Positions 43,597 to 52,041 of a DNA stretch of 64,000 nt are shown in pieces. Numbering within the stretch: position 1 is the first letter of the stretch; every line of letters begins with the position of its first letter. Below the pieces are notes generated by a model. The model did no database searches. It saw only the letters and a program-made list of their open reading frames with translations, and was not told the DNA's origin. This stretch comes from JAJRRH01 sp047638815. GTDB taxonomy: Bacteria; Bacteroidota; Bacteroidia; Flavobacteriales_D; JABDKJ01. Made by a program: the position numbers and the translations under genes. The stretch is taken from positions 124,001 through 188,000 of the forward strand of contig JBLIMR010000001.1 in assembly GCA_047638815.1 (NCBI GenBank). The letters are read 5' to 3'.

Positions 43597-43966
43597 TTTT
43601 TTTCTTTCTCTCAGAAGAGACTTCGTCTTCTTTCAGTTTAAATTTTGTCTCAGCCAAAGCAAAAATTTCTTGCATAAGAACTGGGTTTTCACTGTAAAAC
43701 AAATACGAACGATCATAGATTTCTTTATCCACTTCGTATTTACGGTAAAGATCTTGGTAGTAAGATTGCATGACGTAATCTATAGAATCTTTTTTACTTA
43801 AGGCTCGACTTTTGTAACCTTCAAGAATTAAAACATCAACCATTATCGAAGAAAATTTGTCCTTGCCAATTATATTTTCAGGAATTATTAGTTCCTCTTT
43901 TGACCCTCCACAGCTCATCAAAAATGTAGTAGCTACAATAAAGAAAAGTCTAAAGTTTAAAATCAT
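43541..43966 (-). CDS. DUF4296 lipoprotein
   Basis: 141 residues with a lipoprotein signal (LMSC, lipidated Cys about 19). The family pattern includes IPENIIGKDKFSSIMVDVLI, YYQDLYRKYEV and YYSENP-like LFYSENPVLMQEI. The basic/Thr-rich tail is poorly conserved. The family is Bacteroidota-specific and uncharacterised. Its ATG overlaps the stop of the dihydroorotase gene by 4 bases, so they are co-transcribed. Its 3' end overlaps the SDR gene on the other strand. Confidence 0.85.
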   Translation of the reverse strand: MILNFRLFFIVATTFLMSCGGSKEELIIPENIIGKDKFSSIMVDVLILEGYKSRALSKKDSIDYVMQSYYQDLYRKYEVDKEIYDRSYLFYSENPVLMQEIFALAETKFKLKEDEVSSERKKKTTPADSTSKKTELIFRKN

Positions 43967-45309
43967 TTTCTATCAAATAATAATCTTTCACCTCGAATGC
44001 TATCATCAATCACACCATCATTATACACGTGATGTCCATTTACAAATGTATGTACAACTTTTGATCGAAATTCTTGACCTTCAAATGGAGACCACCCACA
44101 GTGATAAAGAATATTATCTTTGTTAACCATCCAGGGTCTATTGAGATCAACTAAAACCATGTCGGCTTTTTTTCCTACATCAATGTATCCTCTATCCTTT
44201 ATTTGAAATAATTTGGCAGGGGAATGACTGGTTTTTTCAACGATTTCTTCCAAGGTAAAAACACCTTGGTGAAACATTTCAAGTAAAGCGGGTAATGCAT
44301 GTTGAACCAATGGACCGCCAGATGGTGCATCTAAATATCCATTGCTCTTTTCTTCTAAAGTATGTGGCGCATGATCCGTGGCAATAACATCTATATAATT
44401 ATCTTTTACAGCCTGTCTTATTGCATCTTGATCCTTTTTGTTCTTTACTGCAGGATTCCATTTTATATGGGTTCCTTTTTTATCGTAATCTGCATCATCA
44501 AACCACATGTGATGAATACATGCTTCGGCTGTTATCTTCTTTTCTTCTAACGGTAATTCATTTGAAAATAGTGTAATTTCATCAGCCGTGCTAATATGTA
44601 ATACGTGCAATCTAGCATCATGTTTCTTTGCTAATTTAACTGCTTTTGAACTGGATAAATAACAGGCCTTATGGCTTCGTATTTTCCAATGTTCACTGAT
44701 AGGAATATTAGCTCCAAAAGTATTTTTTGCATCAGCGATATTTTCACGAATGGTTTTTTCATCTTCGCAATGAACCGCAATTAGCATCTTGCATTTTTCA
44801 AAAATCCCATTGAGAACTTTCTCATCATCGACTAGCATATTTCCCGTGGAAGATCCCATGAATATTTTAACACCACACACATTTTTGGGATTGGTTTTTA
44901 GAACCTCTTCAATATTATTGTTCGAAGCACCCATGAAAAATGAGTAGTTGGCCGAAGAGTCTTTTTTACCAATTTGATATTTCTGCTCGAGAAGATCTTG
45001 ATCTAAGGCCTGAGGATTCGTATTTGGCATTTCCATGAATGACGTTATCCCTCCTGCAACTGCTGCACGAGACTCAGATCTAATATTTCCTTTGTGAGTT
45101 AATCCCGGTTCACGGAAATGAACTTGATCATCGATCAATCCAGGAAGTAAGTGTAAACCTTCCCCGTTTAGTGTTTTAGTTTCAGGGTCTTGATATTCGC
45201 CCAGGTTTGGATTGATTTCTACAATAACTCCATCCTTTATTTTTAGTGATGTAACCGTTATTTCACCTTGATTAACAACGGAAATGTTTTTTATGATTAA
45301 ATCTTTCAC
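43963..45309 (-). CDS. pyrC: dihydroorotase-family amidohydrolase
   Basis: Third enzyme of pyrimidine synthesis (carbamoyl-aspartate to dihydroorotate). 448 residues, the class I size. The family core GLIDDQVHFREPGLTHKGNI (about 59-78) has Gln where the metal-binding HxH motif normally has its first His. The other ligands look intact: Lys in CGVKIFMGSSTG, His in AVHCEDE and LHVLHIST, and Asp in ATDHAPH. It is co-transcribed between a GT2 gene (4-base overlap) and DUF4296. Dihydroorotase is most likely, with a modified metal site or a non-catalytic role possible. Confidence 0.87.
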   Translation of the reverse strand: MKDLIIKNISVVNQGEITVTSLKIKDGVIVEINPNLGEYQDPETKTLNGEGLHLLPGLIDDQVHFREPGLTHKGNIRSESRAAVAGGITSFMEMPNTNPQALDQDLLEQKYQIGKKDSSANYSFFMGASNNNIEEVLKTNPKNVCGVKIFMGSSTGNMLVDDEKVLNGIFEKCKMLIAVHCEDEKTIRENIADAKNTFGANIPISEHWKIRSHKACYLSSSKAVKLAKKHDARLHVLHISTADEITLFSNELPLEEKKITAEACIHHMWFDDADYDKKGTHIKWNPAVKNKKDQDAIRQAVKDNYIDVIATDHAPHTLEEKSNGYLDAPSGGPLVQHALPALLEMFHQGVFTLEEIVEKTSHSPAKLFQIKDRGYIDVGKKADMVLVDLNRPWMVNKDNILYHCGWSPFEGQEFRSKVVHTFVNGHHVYNDGVIDDSIRGERLLFDRK

Positions 45310-46019
45310 AATTTTAAAAACCTCATTTTAAGGACACCCAAAATGGCTTCTTTGAAAATGTCCGTATTCATTTTAGAAACGCCTTCAACCCTATCAGTAA
45401 AAGTAATTGGAACTTCATTGATTTTGAATTTCTTTCTATGCGCCCTATATTTCATTTCAACTTGAAAGGCATACCCAATGAATTTGATGTTGTCTAAATC
45501 TAACGTTTCTAAGACCTTTCTTTTGTAACAAATAAAACCTGCCGTGGTATCTTTTACATTAAACCAAAGAATCATTCGTACATAAACCGAAGCAAAATAG
45601 CTCATAAGCCATCTGTTCATGGGCCAATTAACAACCTTGCCACCTTTCGTATATCTGGAGCCAATTGAAAGATCATTGCCATCAACGCAACTAGATCTCA
45701 GTAAGGTCAAATCCTCAGGATTATGCGAAAAATCCGCATCCATTTCTGTGAAGTATTTGTATTTTTCTCTTTGCAAACCCCATTTGAAGCCATGAATATA
45801 AGCAGTTCCAAGCCCAAGCTTTCCGGATCGCTCTTCAAGAAACAACTTGTCTGCATATTTATCTTGTAGAGATCTTACGATTTCACCCGTCCCATCCGGT
45901 GATCCATCATCAACGACAAGCACATCAAAGCAATTATCTATAGAGAACACTTTTTCAATTATCTGCTTGATATTTTCTTTCTCGTTATACGTTGGTATGA
46001 TTACCAGATTATCGACCAT
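45306..46019 (-). CDS. polyprenol monophosphomannose synthase-like glycosyltransferase
   Basis: GT2 enzyme of 237 residues without membrane helices, close to bacterial Ppm1/DPM1 catalytic domains. Signature: IIPTYNEKENIKQII, VVDDGSPDGTGEIV, EMDADFSHNPEDL and the KVVNWPMNRWLMSY stretch with GYAFQVEMKYRA. It would load a sugar, classically mannose, onto polyprenyl phosphate, a donor for GT-C enzymes. It is the first gene of the minus operon with pyrC and DUF4296. The sugar identity is inferred from the family. Confidence 0.88.
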   Translation of the reverse strand: MVDNLVIIPTYNEKENIKQIIEKVFSIDNCFDVLVVDDGSPDGTGEIVRSLQDKYADKLFLEERSGKLGLGTAYIHGFKWGLQREKYKYFTEMDADFSHNPEDLTLLRSSCVDGNDLSIGSRYTKGGKVVNWPMNRWLMSYFASVYVRMILWFNVKDTTAGFICYKRKVLETLDLDNIKFIGYAFQVEMKYRAHRKKFKINEVPITFTDRVEGVSKMNTDIFKEAILGVLKMRFLKL

Positions 46020-46258
46020 TTTATTGCTAAATACAAAAGGTAAAGTAACGAAAAATAGAGGGAATTATTCTGTATTAATTATTGAAAAATCATATCGGGG
46101 TTATTAAACTTACACTTTTTTTCTCAAGAGGACCCCTTAGTCTATAAATAACTAGGATTAAGCTAAATGTGAGTAAATATCTAAATCAATCGTTTTTTTT
46201 GTTAAAAAAAAGAAGTTCATTTACGGGCTAATATATTAACCTGTAATTTAAACAAACA

Positions 46259-46588
46259 ATGAGAAATTTATTAACTTTAATTTTAATTGGTGGACTTATC
46301 GCATTTACTTCATGTGGTGAAGCAGCTGATAAGGCAAAGAATGCTGCCGATAATGCTATGGAAGCTACTGGTGATGCTGCAAAAGGAGCTATGGACGCGA
46401 CTAAAGATGTTGCGGGTGATGCTATGGATGCTGCCGGAGAAGCTGTTGATGCTGCAGGCGATGCTGCAAAAGGAGCAATGGACGCAACCAAAGATGCAGC
46501 TGGTGAAGCTGTTGATGCTACAGGTGATGCTGCAAAAGGAGCAATGGATGCAACTAAGGATGCTGCAAAAGAAGTCGTTGGTAAATAA
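46259..46588 (+). CDS. alanine-rich lipoprotein with 11-residue repeats (LEA-like)
   Basis: 109 residues. The lipoprotein signal ends FTSC (Cys about 19). The mature protein is almost entirely 11-residue repeats of the type GDAAKGAMDATKDAAGEAV, rich in Ala, Asp and Lys, predicted amphipathic helix. The pattern resembles group 3 late-embryogenesis-abundant proteins and YtxH-like coils. The repeated DNA gives long spurious frames in other registers. A role in stress or envelope protection is only inference from the repeat type. A strong terminator follows. Confidence 0.82.
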   Translation: MRNLLTLILIGGLIAFTSCGEAADKAKNAADNAMEATGDAAKGAMDATKDVAGDAMDAAGEAVDAAGDAAKGAMDATKDAAGEAVDATGDAAKGAMDATKDAAKEVVGK

Positions 46589-46610
46589 TTCCTTCTACCA
46601 AAAAGAAATC

Positions 46611-46641
46611 AAGCCATTCCATTTTTGGGATGGCTTTTTTT
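46611..46641 (+). terminator. intrinsic terminator of the LEA-like lipoprotein gene
   Basis: AAGCCATTCC, loop ATTTTT, GGGATGGCTT with one wobble, followed by six T, 22 bases after the stop. Confidence 0.85.
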
Positions 46642-46665
46642 ATATCAAAAAAACTTAGATAGAAT

Positions 46666-47350
46666 TTATTTGAGAATCATTACGATTCCTGAATAACTGA
46701 CTATATACTTTATGTCTTTGATCTTCAAGGTAACCGTCCATAGATAGGTCCCAATTGGACGCTTCCTCTCTTCAATTAGATTATTGCCACAGGAGGCATT
46801 CATATCTCTAGTTGAGAATATTCTTCTTCCAATTCTATTAAAGACTGAAAACTCATATAATTGAACTTGACTCTCATCGTTAATTACGGGCTTAAATACT
46901 TCATTAAGATTGCCATTGTTAGGTGTAAAAGCAGTAGGTGCCCAAATTAATGGGTCAGCTATTATTTCAATAGTTTTACAAATTCTATCAGTACATCCAC
47001 CCTCATTAACCACTGCCATGAAGACTTCATGGAAGCCAACACCCACACTGTCGATGCTGACTAATGGGTTAGGAATTGAGAAAATAGTATCTTCATCCAC
47101 AGTCCAATCCCAATATACAGTGCCTTGGTTACGTCAATCAACTGGATCCAGTTAAATTCTATTCTTGGCTCTTCAGGAGTAAACTCAAAGTCTGCTATAA
47201 CTGTTGAAGTGCTTATTGGATTTTCCAAGTTGCCCAGTCCGATACATCCATTCGGATCAATAATCCGTAAAACAACATCGAAGTCACCTGCTTCATCAAA
47301 AAATAAACATACACTATCGCAGTCAGCACCAAGAAAATAATTGTCTCCGG
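46666..47350 (-). pseudogene. 3' part of a T9SS type B surface-protein gene, frameshifted
   Basis: The minus strand encodes PKD-like segments (FPGDNYFLGADCDSVCLFFD, then VIADFEFTPEEPRIEFN) and, after a one-base frameshift between 47121 and 47135, GTVYWDWTVDEDTIFS and the gliding-motility-associated C-terminal (type B sorting) domain: WAPTAFTPNNGNLNEVFKPV, YEFSVFNRIGRRIFSTRD, PIGTYLWTVTLK. Intact domains read AFTPNGDG.ND.F and end similarly. The 5' side stops at the transposase fragment. The matching N-terminus is at 47778-47900. Confidence 0.85.
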
Positions 47351-47818
47351 GGAATGTCCTCTTTGCAATTGGCCCTTGAAATAGGTGTGAATAAAAACAC
47401 CGCATGGTTTTTACAATACAGAATTCGTGGAGTTATGGATGAAGATTTAGGTATGCTAAGTGGTGTTATAGAAGTGGATGAATCTCATGTTGGAGGTAGT
47501 TTAGAGAACAAACATTACTATAAAAAGAAGAAAAACAAAATGCGAAAAAAAGCTGGTTTCTCGCATAAAACAACAGTTTTAGGGTTGTTAGAAAGGAGAG
47601 TAAAGATAAAAGTTCAAGTTTTGGATAATGGAGCGAGTGGCAAAGAAATCAAACTGATACAGCAGCAAACAATTAATCCCAAAAGTAAGATAGTAACTGA
47701 CGGTTACGGAGGCTATTACGGGTTGTCTGAAAAATTCAAGAAGCATATTGTTATAAACGCCTCAAAGCATGTTCGGAATTATAATCATCACCTCCCATGC
47801 ATTCATATCGAATACTAG
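47351..47818 (+). pseudogene. IS1595-family (ISXO2-like) transposase fragment
   Basis: An ATG at 47354 opens 154 codons containing SSLQLALEIGVNKNTAWFLQ (the segment before the catalytic domain in ISXO2-like transposases), the DDE-type core GVIEVDESHVGGSLENKH, KTTVLGLLERR and KIVTDGYGGYYGLSEKF. The N-terminal zinc-ribbon region and the C-terminal third with the last catalytic acidic residue are missing. No terminal inverted repeats or target duplication were seen. It is a non-functional relic that interrupts the T9SS gene on the opposite strand. Confidence 0.85.
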
Positions 47819-47900
47819 CTCCAAAAATATGATTGGCTGTGATGTTTATTGATCCGATTAGTATCAATACCAGGAATATAGATCTCAGAATTTTGTGCAA
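47778..47900 (-). pseudogene. 5' part of the interrupted T9SS type B gene
   Basis: From a TTG at 47900, with a stop codon just upstream, the minus strand reads LHKILRSIFLVLILIGSINI (signal peptide), then TANHIFGASIRYECMGGDDYN. ANHI.GG.I.YECLGGD is the recurrent start of large Bacteroidota gliding-associated/T9SS proteins. Homology ends near 47778, where the transposase fragment begins. The central part of the gene is not present in the window. Confidence 0.75.
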
Positions 47901-48102
47901 TTAGGTATAGTGCTTAGTGCAACTAACAAAGATAAACATAATGGTAGATGAGATAAAGATTTAATAATCATATGATTGTAAGTCTATATGTGCCTGTTGT
48001 AATCAATAACACTCCTAAATTTAGAATTATGTCATGTAACCGTTATTTTTCATATCACATTATGTCATATAGTGTAGGGAACTATCTACAATGGCCCTTG
48101 TT

Positions 48103-48249
48103 CTATTTGTTATAGGGGCAATGTTTGCAATTGTTTTTACAGCAATATCCACGCTTTAGGTGGTACTTTTCTGTAAACACGATGTATCCATCGGGACTAT
48201 TATAAAAATCCTCTGGTTCTAGTTTATTAACGCTGCTGTATTCACTCAT
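48103..48249 (-). CDS. DUF5522 small protein
   Basis: 48 residues from the ATG at 48249 (MSEYSSVNKLEPEDF); alternative ATGs at 48261 and 48297 are possible. The whole C-terminal half is the family signature: PDGYIVFTEKYHLKRGYCC, then KNNCKHCPYNK. The four Cys and one His (CC...C..HC) suggest a metal-binding knuckle. Found widely in Bacteroidota and in unrelated bacteria; function unknown. It stands alone after the decayed T9SS/IS patch. Confidence 0.87.
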   Translation of the reverse strand: MSEYSSVNKLEPEDFYNSPDGYIVFTEKYHLKRGYCCKNNCKHCPYNK

Positions 48250-48331
48250 AATATCAATCATATAAAGGTAATCTAACCACAGTCTTATTGTAGTCACAAA
48301 AGTACAACATACAACTCTTTGATTATTCTAG

Positions 48332-48381
48332 TCATTCAGCATTAAAAGCAGTGTTGACATACTATATTTGATGCTGAATGA
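48332..48381 (+). promoter_or_regulatory. promoter flanked by an 11-base inverted repeat
   Basis: TATATTTG (48363-48370) matches the -7 consensus. TCATTCAGCAT (48332-48342) and its exact complement ATGCTGAATGA (48371-48381) lie on either side, the second touching the -7 element. This geometry fits a repressor operator controlling the gene at 48428. An element scar is an alternative. Confidence 0.5.
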
Positions 48382-48427
48382 GTCAGACAATTCGTTACGA
48401 CAAAATAATTTTTTTTAATTCCACAAT

Positions 48428-49366
48428 ATGAGCGTTTTTAATCAAGAAATAATTACCCGAATAATGGAGTTGCCCAATTTCGGTACAGAATTGAACGGTC
48501 CAATAACATACTTGAAGCGTGAAGATGAAATACATCCTGATATTTCTGGTAATAAGTGGAGGAAGTTAAAGTTCAATATTGAAAAAGCGATTTCGCAAAA
48601 TTATCCGAGAATACTAACCTTTGGCGGTGCCTTCTCGAATCACATTGCTGCCACCGCTGCTGCTTGTAATCACTATGGATTGAAGTCCATCGGACTTATT
48701 CGGGGTGAAGAAACTTTGCCTTTAAATCCAACACTTGTAAAGGCAAAGAAGAATTGTATGGATATACGCTATGTGAGTAGGGAAGATTACCGACAGAAAG
48801 AGGATTACGATTTTTTAGATGGATTAAGAGCTGAATTCGGCCGGTTCTTACATATTCCTGAAGGAGGTTCAAATTATCTTGGGATCAATGGATGCATTGA
48901 TATACTAGACGATGAGACGAAGGCTTATGACTGTATTTGCGTTCCGGTTGGAAGCGGAGGAACCATATCTGGGATGGCGCTAAAACTGTCTGAAAATCAA
49001 CGTTTAATTGGGTTCTCGGCTTTGAAAAACGTTGATCAAAAAACAATAATTAGAAATAACTTAACTCAATTTATATCAAATACTGAAAATCTTGATGAAT
49101 TAATGGATCGCATTGAAATAGTGGATGAATCAATATTCGGTGGATATGCAAAGGTATCAGATGAGCTTATTTTATTTTTGAGAAATTTCAAGGCAGAATA
49201 TGATATTAGACTCGATCCTATTTATACAGGCAAAATGATGTTTAGGTTAATGCACATGATTCAATCCGATTCATTCAATAAATCTGAAAAAATTCTAGCG
49301 ATTCACACAGGAGGCATTCAAGGGATAAGTGGATTTGAACATCGAGGTATGGATCTGGGGTACTAA
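48428..49366 (+). CDS. PLP-dependent enzyme, ACC deaminase/D-cysteine desulfhydrase family
   Basis: 312 residues of the fold-type II PLP family. The PLP lysine lies in DISGNKWRKLKF (about residues 38-49), followed by LTFGGAFSNHIAATAAACN and the glycine-rich phosphate loop VPVGSGGTISGM (about 178-189). The family includes 1-aminocyclopropane-1-carboxylate deaminase and D-cysteine desulfhydrase. In Bacteroidota the annotation is often ACC deaminase, but the specificity residues cannot be judged here. The promoter carries a palindrome, so the gene is probably regulated. Confidence 0.88.
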   Translation: MSVFNQEIITRIMELPNFGTELNGPITYLKREDEIHPDISGNKWRKLKFNIEKAISQNYPRILTFGGAFSNHIAATAAACNHYGLKSIGLIRGEETLPLNPTLVKAKKNCMDIRYVSREDYRQKEDYDFLDGLRAEFGRFLHIPEGGSNYLGINGCIDILDDETKAYDCICVPVGSGGTISGMALKLSENQRLIGFSALKNVDQKTIIRNNLTQFISNTENLDELMDRIEIVDESIFGGYAKVSDELILFLRNFKAEYDIRLDPIYTGKMMFRLMHMIQSDSFNKSEKILAIHTGGIQGISGFEHRGMDLGY

Positions 49367-49488
49367 TCCACCTAATTCCGTTGATCTTACTGGGTTAACA
49401 TTTTTGTGTTCATCTTTATAACACTTAATTCTGCAATATTTCCTCTAATAATTTAGTTTTGATTTTACCTGAGAATTAAGATTGCAAT

Positions 49489-50463
49489 ATGAGGAAGGCC
49501 TATTTAAGTTTATTATTTATTGTTCTGTTTCAAAGTGCGTTTTCAATTGATGATGTATCAACGGACAGAACTAAATATATCGAAAGGTGGAAAGATGTTG
49601 CCATGAAGCAAATGAAACTGCATGGTATACCAGCAAGTATAACCTTAGCTCAAGGAATATTAGAGAGTAGAAATGGTCAAAGTGAGTTAACCCAAAAGTC
49701 AAATAATCATTTTGGGATTAAATGTCATAGTTGGAAAGGAAAGAAGGTGTACGCAGATGACGATAAGAAAAATGAATGTTTCAGGAAATACAAAAATGCA
49801 AATCAATCCTTTGAGGACCATTCGCAATTTCTCTTGCGCAAGCGATATGCCAGCTTGTTTGAACTAAAAAAATCTGACTATAAAGGATGGGCTCGCGGAC
49901 TTAGAAAAGCCGGATATGCAACAGATCCAGCATATGCTAAGCTATTGATAAAACTTATCGAACAGAATGAGCTCACACAATATGATAAAAAGGTCTTAAA
50001 GGGGAAATATATAGAGAGTCCTGATAGTGTTGAAGAGATAGTGATGGACTCATCAAAACCTGAAAAGCCTAAGAAAGCTATCAATTTGGAAACAACATCT
50101 GTAATAAACTTAGTCTATTATTATGATGTAAAGCAGCATAGCAACAATATTAAGTATGTGCTTGCAAAAGGAGGTGAGAGTATTGATGAGGTAGCAAATA
50201 GTTTGGACTTAGCTTATTGGCAAATTAGCAGATACAATGATTTGGGATCAAGAAAACAACTAAAGGAGGGAGAAGTGGTATTTATTCAGCCAAAAAGAAA
50301 TGCTAGCAGCAAAGATCATTATAAAGTTAGGGAAGGGGATAGCCTATTATCCATATCTCAAAAATACGGTGTTAAGCTTAAAAAACTGGAAAGGTATAAT
50401 GCCATCACTGCATCCACGAAACTTAGTTCTGGTCAAACAATACTCTTGCAAAAGAAGAAATAG
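49489..50463 (+). CDS. exported glucosaminidase with LysM domains
   Basis: 324 residues: a signal peptide (about 1-20), an FlgJ-like peptidoglycan hydrolase domain with SITLAQGILESRNGQSELTQ (catalytic Glu in the ILES region), KSNNHFGIKCHSWKGKKVY and FRKYKNANQSFEDHSQFL, then a Lys-rich linker and two C-terminal LysM modules (about 222-270, degenerate; 279-322, YKVREGDSLLSISQKYGVKL). It cleaves glycan strands of peptidoglycan. It stands alone between the PLP gene and asnS. Confidence 0.93.
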   Translation: MRKAYLSLLFIVLFQSAFSIDDVSTDRTKYIERWKDVAMKQMKLHGIPASITLAQGILESRNGQSELTQKSNNHFGIKCHSWKGKKVYADDDKKNECFRKYKNANQSFEDHSQFLLRKRYASLFELKKSDYKGWARGLRKAGYATDPAYAKLLIKLIEQNELTQYDKKVLKGKYIESPDSVEEIVMDSSKPEKPKKAINLETTSVINLVYYYDVKQHSNNIKYVLAKGGESIDEVANSLDLAYWQISRYNDLGSRKQLKEGEVVFIQPKRNASSKDHYKVREGDSLLSISQKYGVKLKKLERYNAITASTKLSSGQTILLQKKK

Positions 50464-50535
50464 CAATAATTCATAACCAGCATCATACATTCAAAGCTTT
50501 ATTTTTGTTCTTTTGCGAACTAATTTGAGAATGAG

Positions 50536-51969
50536 ATGAGTACAAAGATGACTATTGCAAAAGCGATTGATAAGGAACCTATAGGTGATAAAATTAAGGT
50601 TGAAGGTTGGGTAAGAACGTTCAGAAGCAATAGGTTTATTTCCCTCAATGATGGGTCGACCATAAATAACTTGCAGATTGTCGTAGATTTTGAAAAGATG
50701 GATGATTCCATTATTAAATCTATCAATACTGGAGCAGCTATTGAAGTTCATGGTGTTGTTGTGGAATCACAAGGCAAGGGTCAAAGTATTGAAATAGAGG
50801 CAGAAAAAATTATCATTCATGGTGAGTGTGATCCCAATGAATATCCATTACAACCGAAGAGGCACTCGTTAGAATTCCTTAGGGAAAAAGCACATTTCAG
50901 ATTTAGAACTAGTACCTTTTCCGCAGTTTTCAGAATAAGACATGCTGCCCAATTTGCTATTCATAAGTACTTTAATGATGAAGGGTTCTATATGCTTCAT
51001 ACGCCAATAATTACTGGATCAGATGCTGAAGGTGCAGGAGAAATGTTTAGGGTAACCACTCTTGATATTGGAGATCCAGCAAAAACAGAAGATGGCAAAG
51101 TAGATATTTCAAAAGATTTCTTTGCGAAAGAAGCGAACTTAACCGTTTCAGGACAGTTGGAAGCAGAGCTGGGTGCCTTAGCATTGGGTAAGGTATATAC
51201 ATTTGGGCCGACATTTAGAGCTGAGAATTCAAATACATCTAGACATCTAGCTGAATTTTGGATGATCGAGCCGGAAATGGCTTTTGCAGATCTTAATGAT
51301 GATATGAATCTGGCAGAGGATATGATGAAGTATGTTCTTAAGCATGTAATGGATAATTGTGCTGATGACCTTAAGTTTCTTCATGACAGAGAAATCCAAG
51401 AAGAAAGTAAACTACCTGCAGCGCAAAGAAGAGAGATGAGTCTTTTAGATAGACTCAGCTTTGTTGTAGACAATAAATTTGAAAGAGTTACTTACACGGA
51501 AGCAATAGATATTCTAAGAAATTCCAAACCATTCAAAAAGAAGAAATTTAAGTATCCTGTAGAATGGGGTATCGATTTACAGTCAGAGCACGAAAGATAT
51601 TTGGTGGAAAAGCATTTTAAAAACCCAGTAATTTTAACAGATTATCCTGCGGAGATTAAGGCCTTTTATATGAGGCAAAATGATGACAACAAGACCGTAG
51701 CCGCAATGGATGTATTGTTTCCAGGCATAGGTGAAATCATCGGTGGATCGCAAAGAGAGGAAAGGCTAGATGTACTTTTAAAGAAGTGTAAGGACTTCGA
51801 CATTGAGGAAGAACATGTTTGGTGGTATTTAGAGACTCGAAAATACGGAACATGTAAACACGCAGGTTTTGGGTTAGGGTTTGAAAGACTCATAATGTTC
51901 CTAACGGGTATGAATAATATTCGTGATGTCATTCCTTTCCCTAGGACCCCTCAGAATGCAGAGTTTTAG
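50536..51969 (+). CDS. asnS: asparaginyl-tRNA synthetase
   Basis: Class II synthetase, 477 residues. The N-terminal OB domain contains KVEGWVRTFRSNRFISLNDG. The catalytic core has YMLHTPIITGSDAEGAGEMF, motif 2-type TFRAENSNTSRHLAEFWMIE (about 225-244) and motif 3 GFGLGFERLIM (about 449-459). Presence of AsnRS means Asn-tRNA can be made directly, so GatCAB here is probably needed for Gln-tRNA. It ends at a bidirectional terminator shared with the convergent T9SS gene. Confidence 0.97.
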   Translation: MSTKMTIAKAIDKEPIGDKIKVEGWVRTFRSNRFISLNDGSTINNLQIVVDFEKMDDSIIKSINTGAAIEVHGVVVESQGKGQSIEIEAEKIIIHGECDPNEYPLQPKRHSLEFLREKAHFRFRTSTFSAVFRIRHAAQFAIHKYFNDEGFYMLHTPIITGSDAEGAGEMFRVTTLDIGDPAKTEDGKVDISKDFFAKEANLTVSGQLEAELGALALGKVYTFGPTFRAENSNTSRHLAEFWMIEPEMAFADLNDDMNLAEDMMKYVLKHVMDNCADDLKFLHDREIQEESKLPAAQRREMSLLDRLSFVVDNKFERVTYTEAIDILRNSKPFKKKKFKYPVEWGIDLQSEHERYLVEKHFKNPVILTDYPAEIKAFYMRQNDDNKTVAAMDVLFPGIGEIIGGSQREERLDVLLKKCKDFDIEEEHVWWYLETRKYGTCKHAGFGLGFERLIMFLTGMNNIRDVIPFPRTPQNAEF

Positions 51970-51985
51970 CATTAATATGTAACAA

Positions 51986-52032
51986 ATAAACACGCCCGTT
52001 ACAAAGTTATTTGTAACGGGCGTTTACTTTTA
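51986..52032. terminator. bidirectional terminator between asnS and the T9SS FG-GAP gene
   Basis: ACGCCCGTTACAAA (51992-52005), loop GTTA, TTTGTAACGGGCGT (52010-52023): a perfect 14-bp stem with A/T-rich flanks on both sides, between two convergent stops. Confidence 0.8.
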
Positions 52033-52041
52033 ATGTCGTTT

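Noticed and set aside
46287..46658. Second plus-strand frame over the LEA-like lipoprotein
   Set aside because: Repeated DNA keeps other registers open. Only the 46259 frame has a lipoprotein signal and a clean repeat, and it ends before the terminator.
47351..47818. Intact insertion sequence
   Set aside because: The transposase lacks both ends, and neither terminal inverted repeats nor target duplications are visible.
48026..48071. Two copies of ATTATGTCAT(A/G)TA 33 bases apart
   Set aside because: Short, AT-rich and without further copies or a promoter context; judged chance-level.
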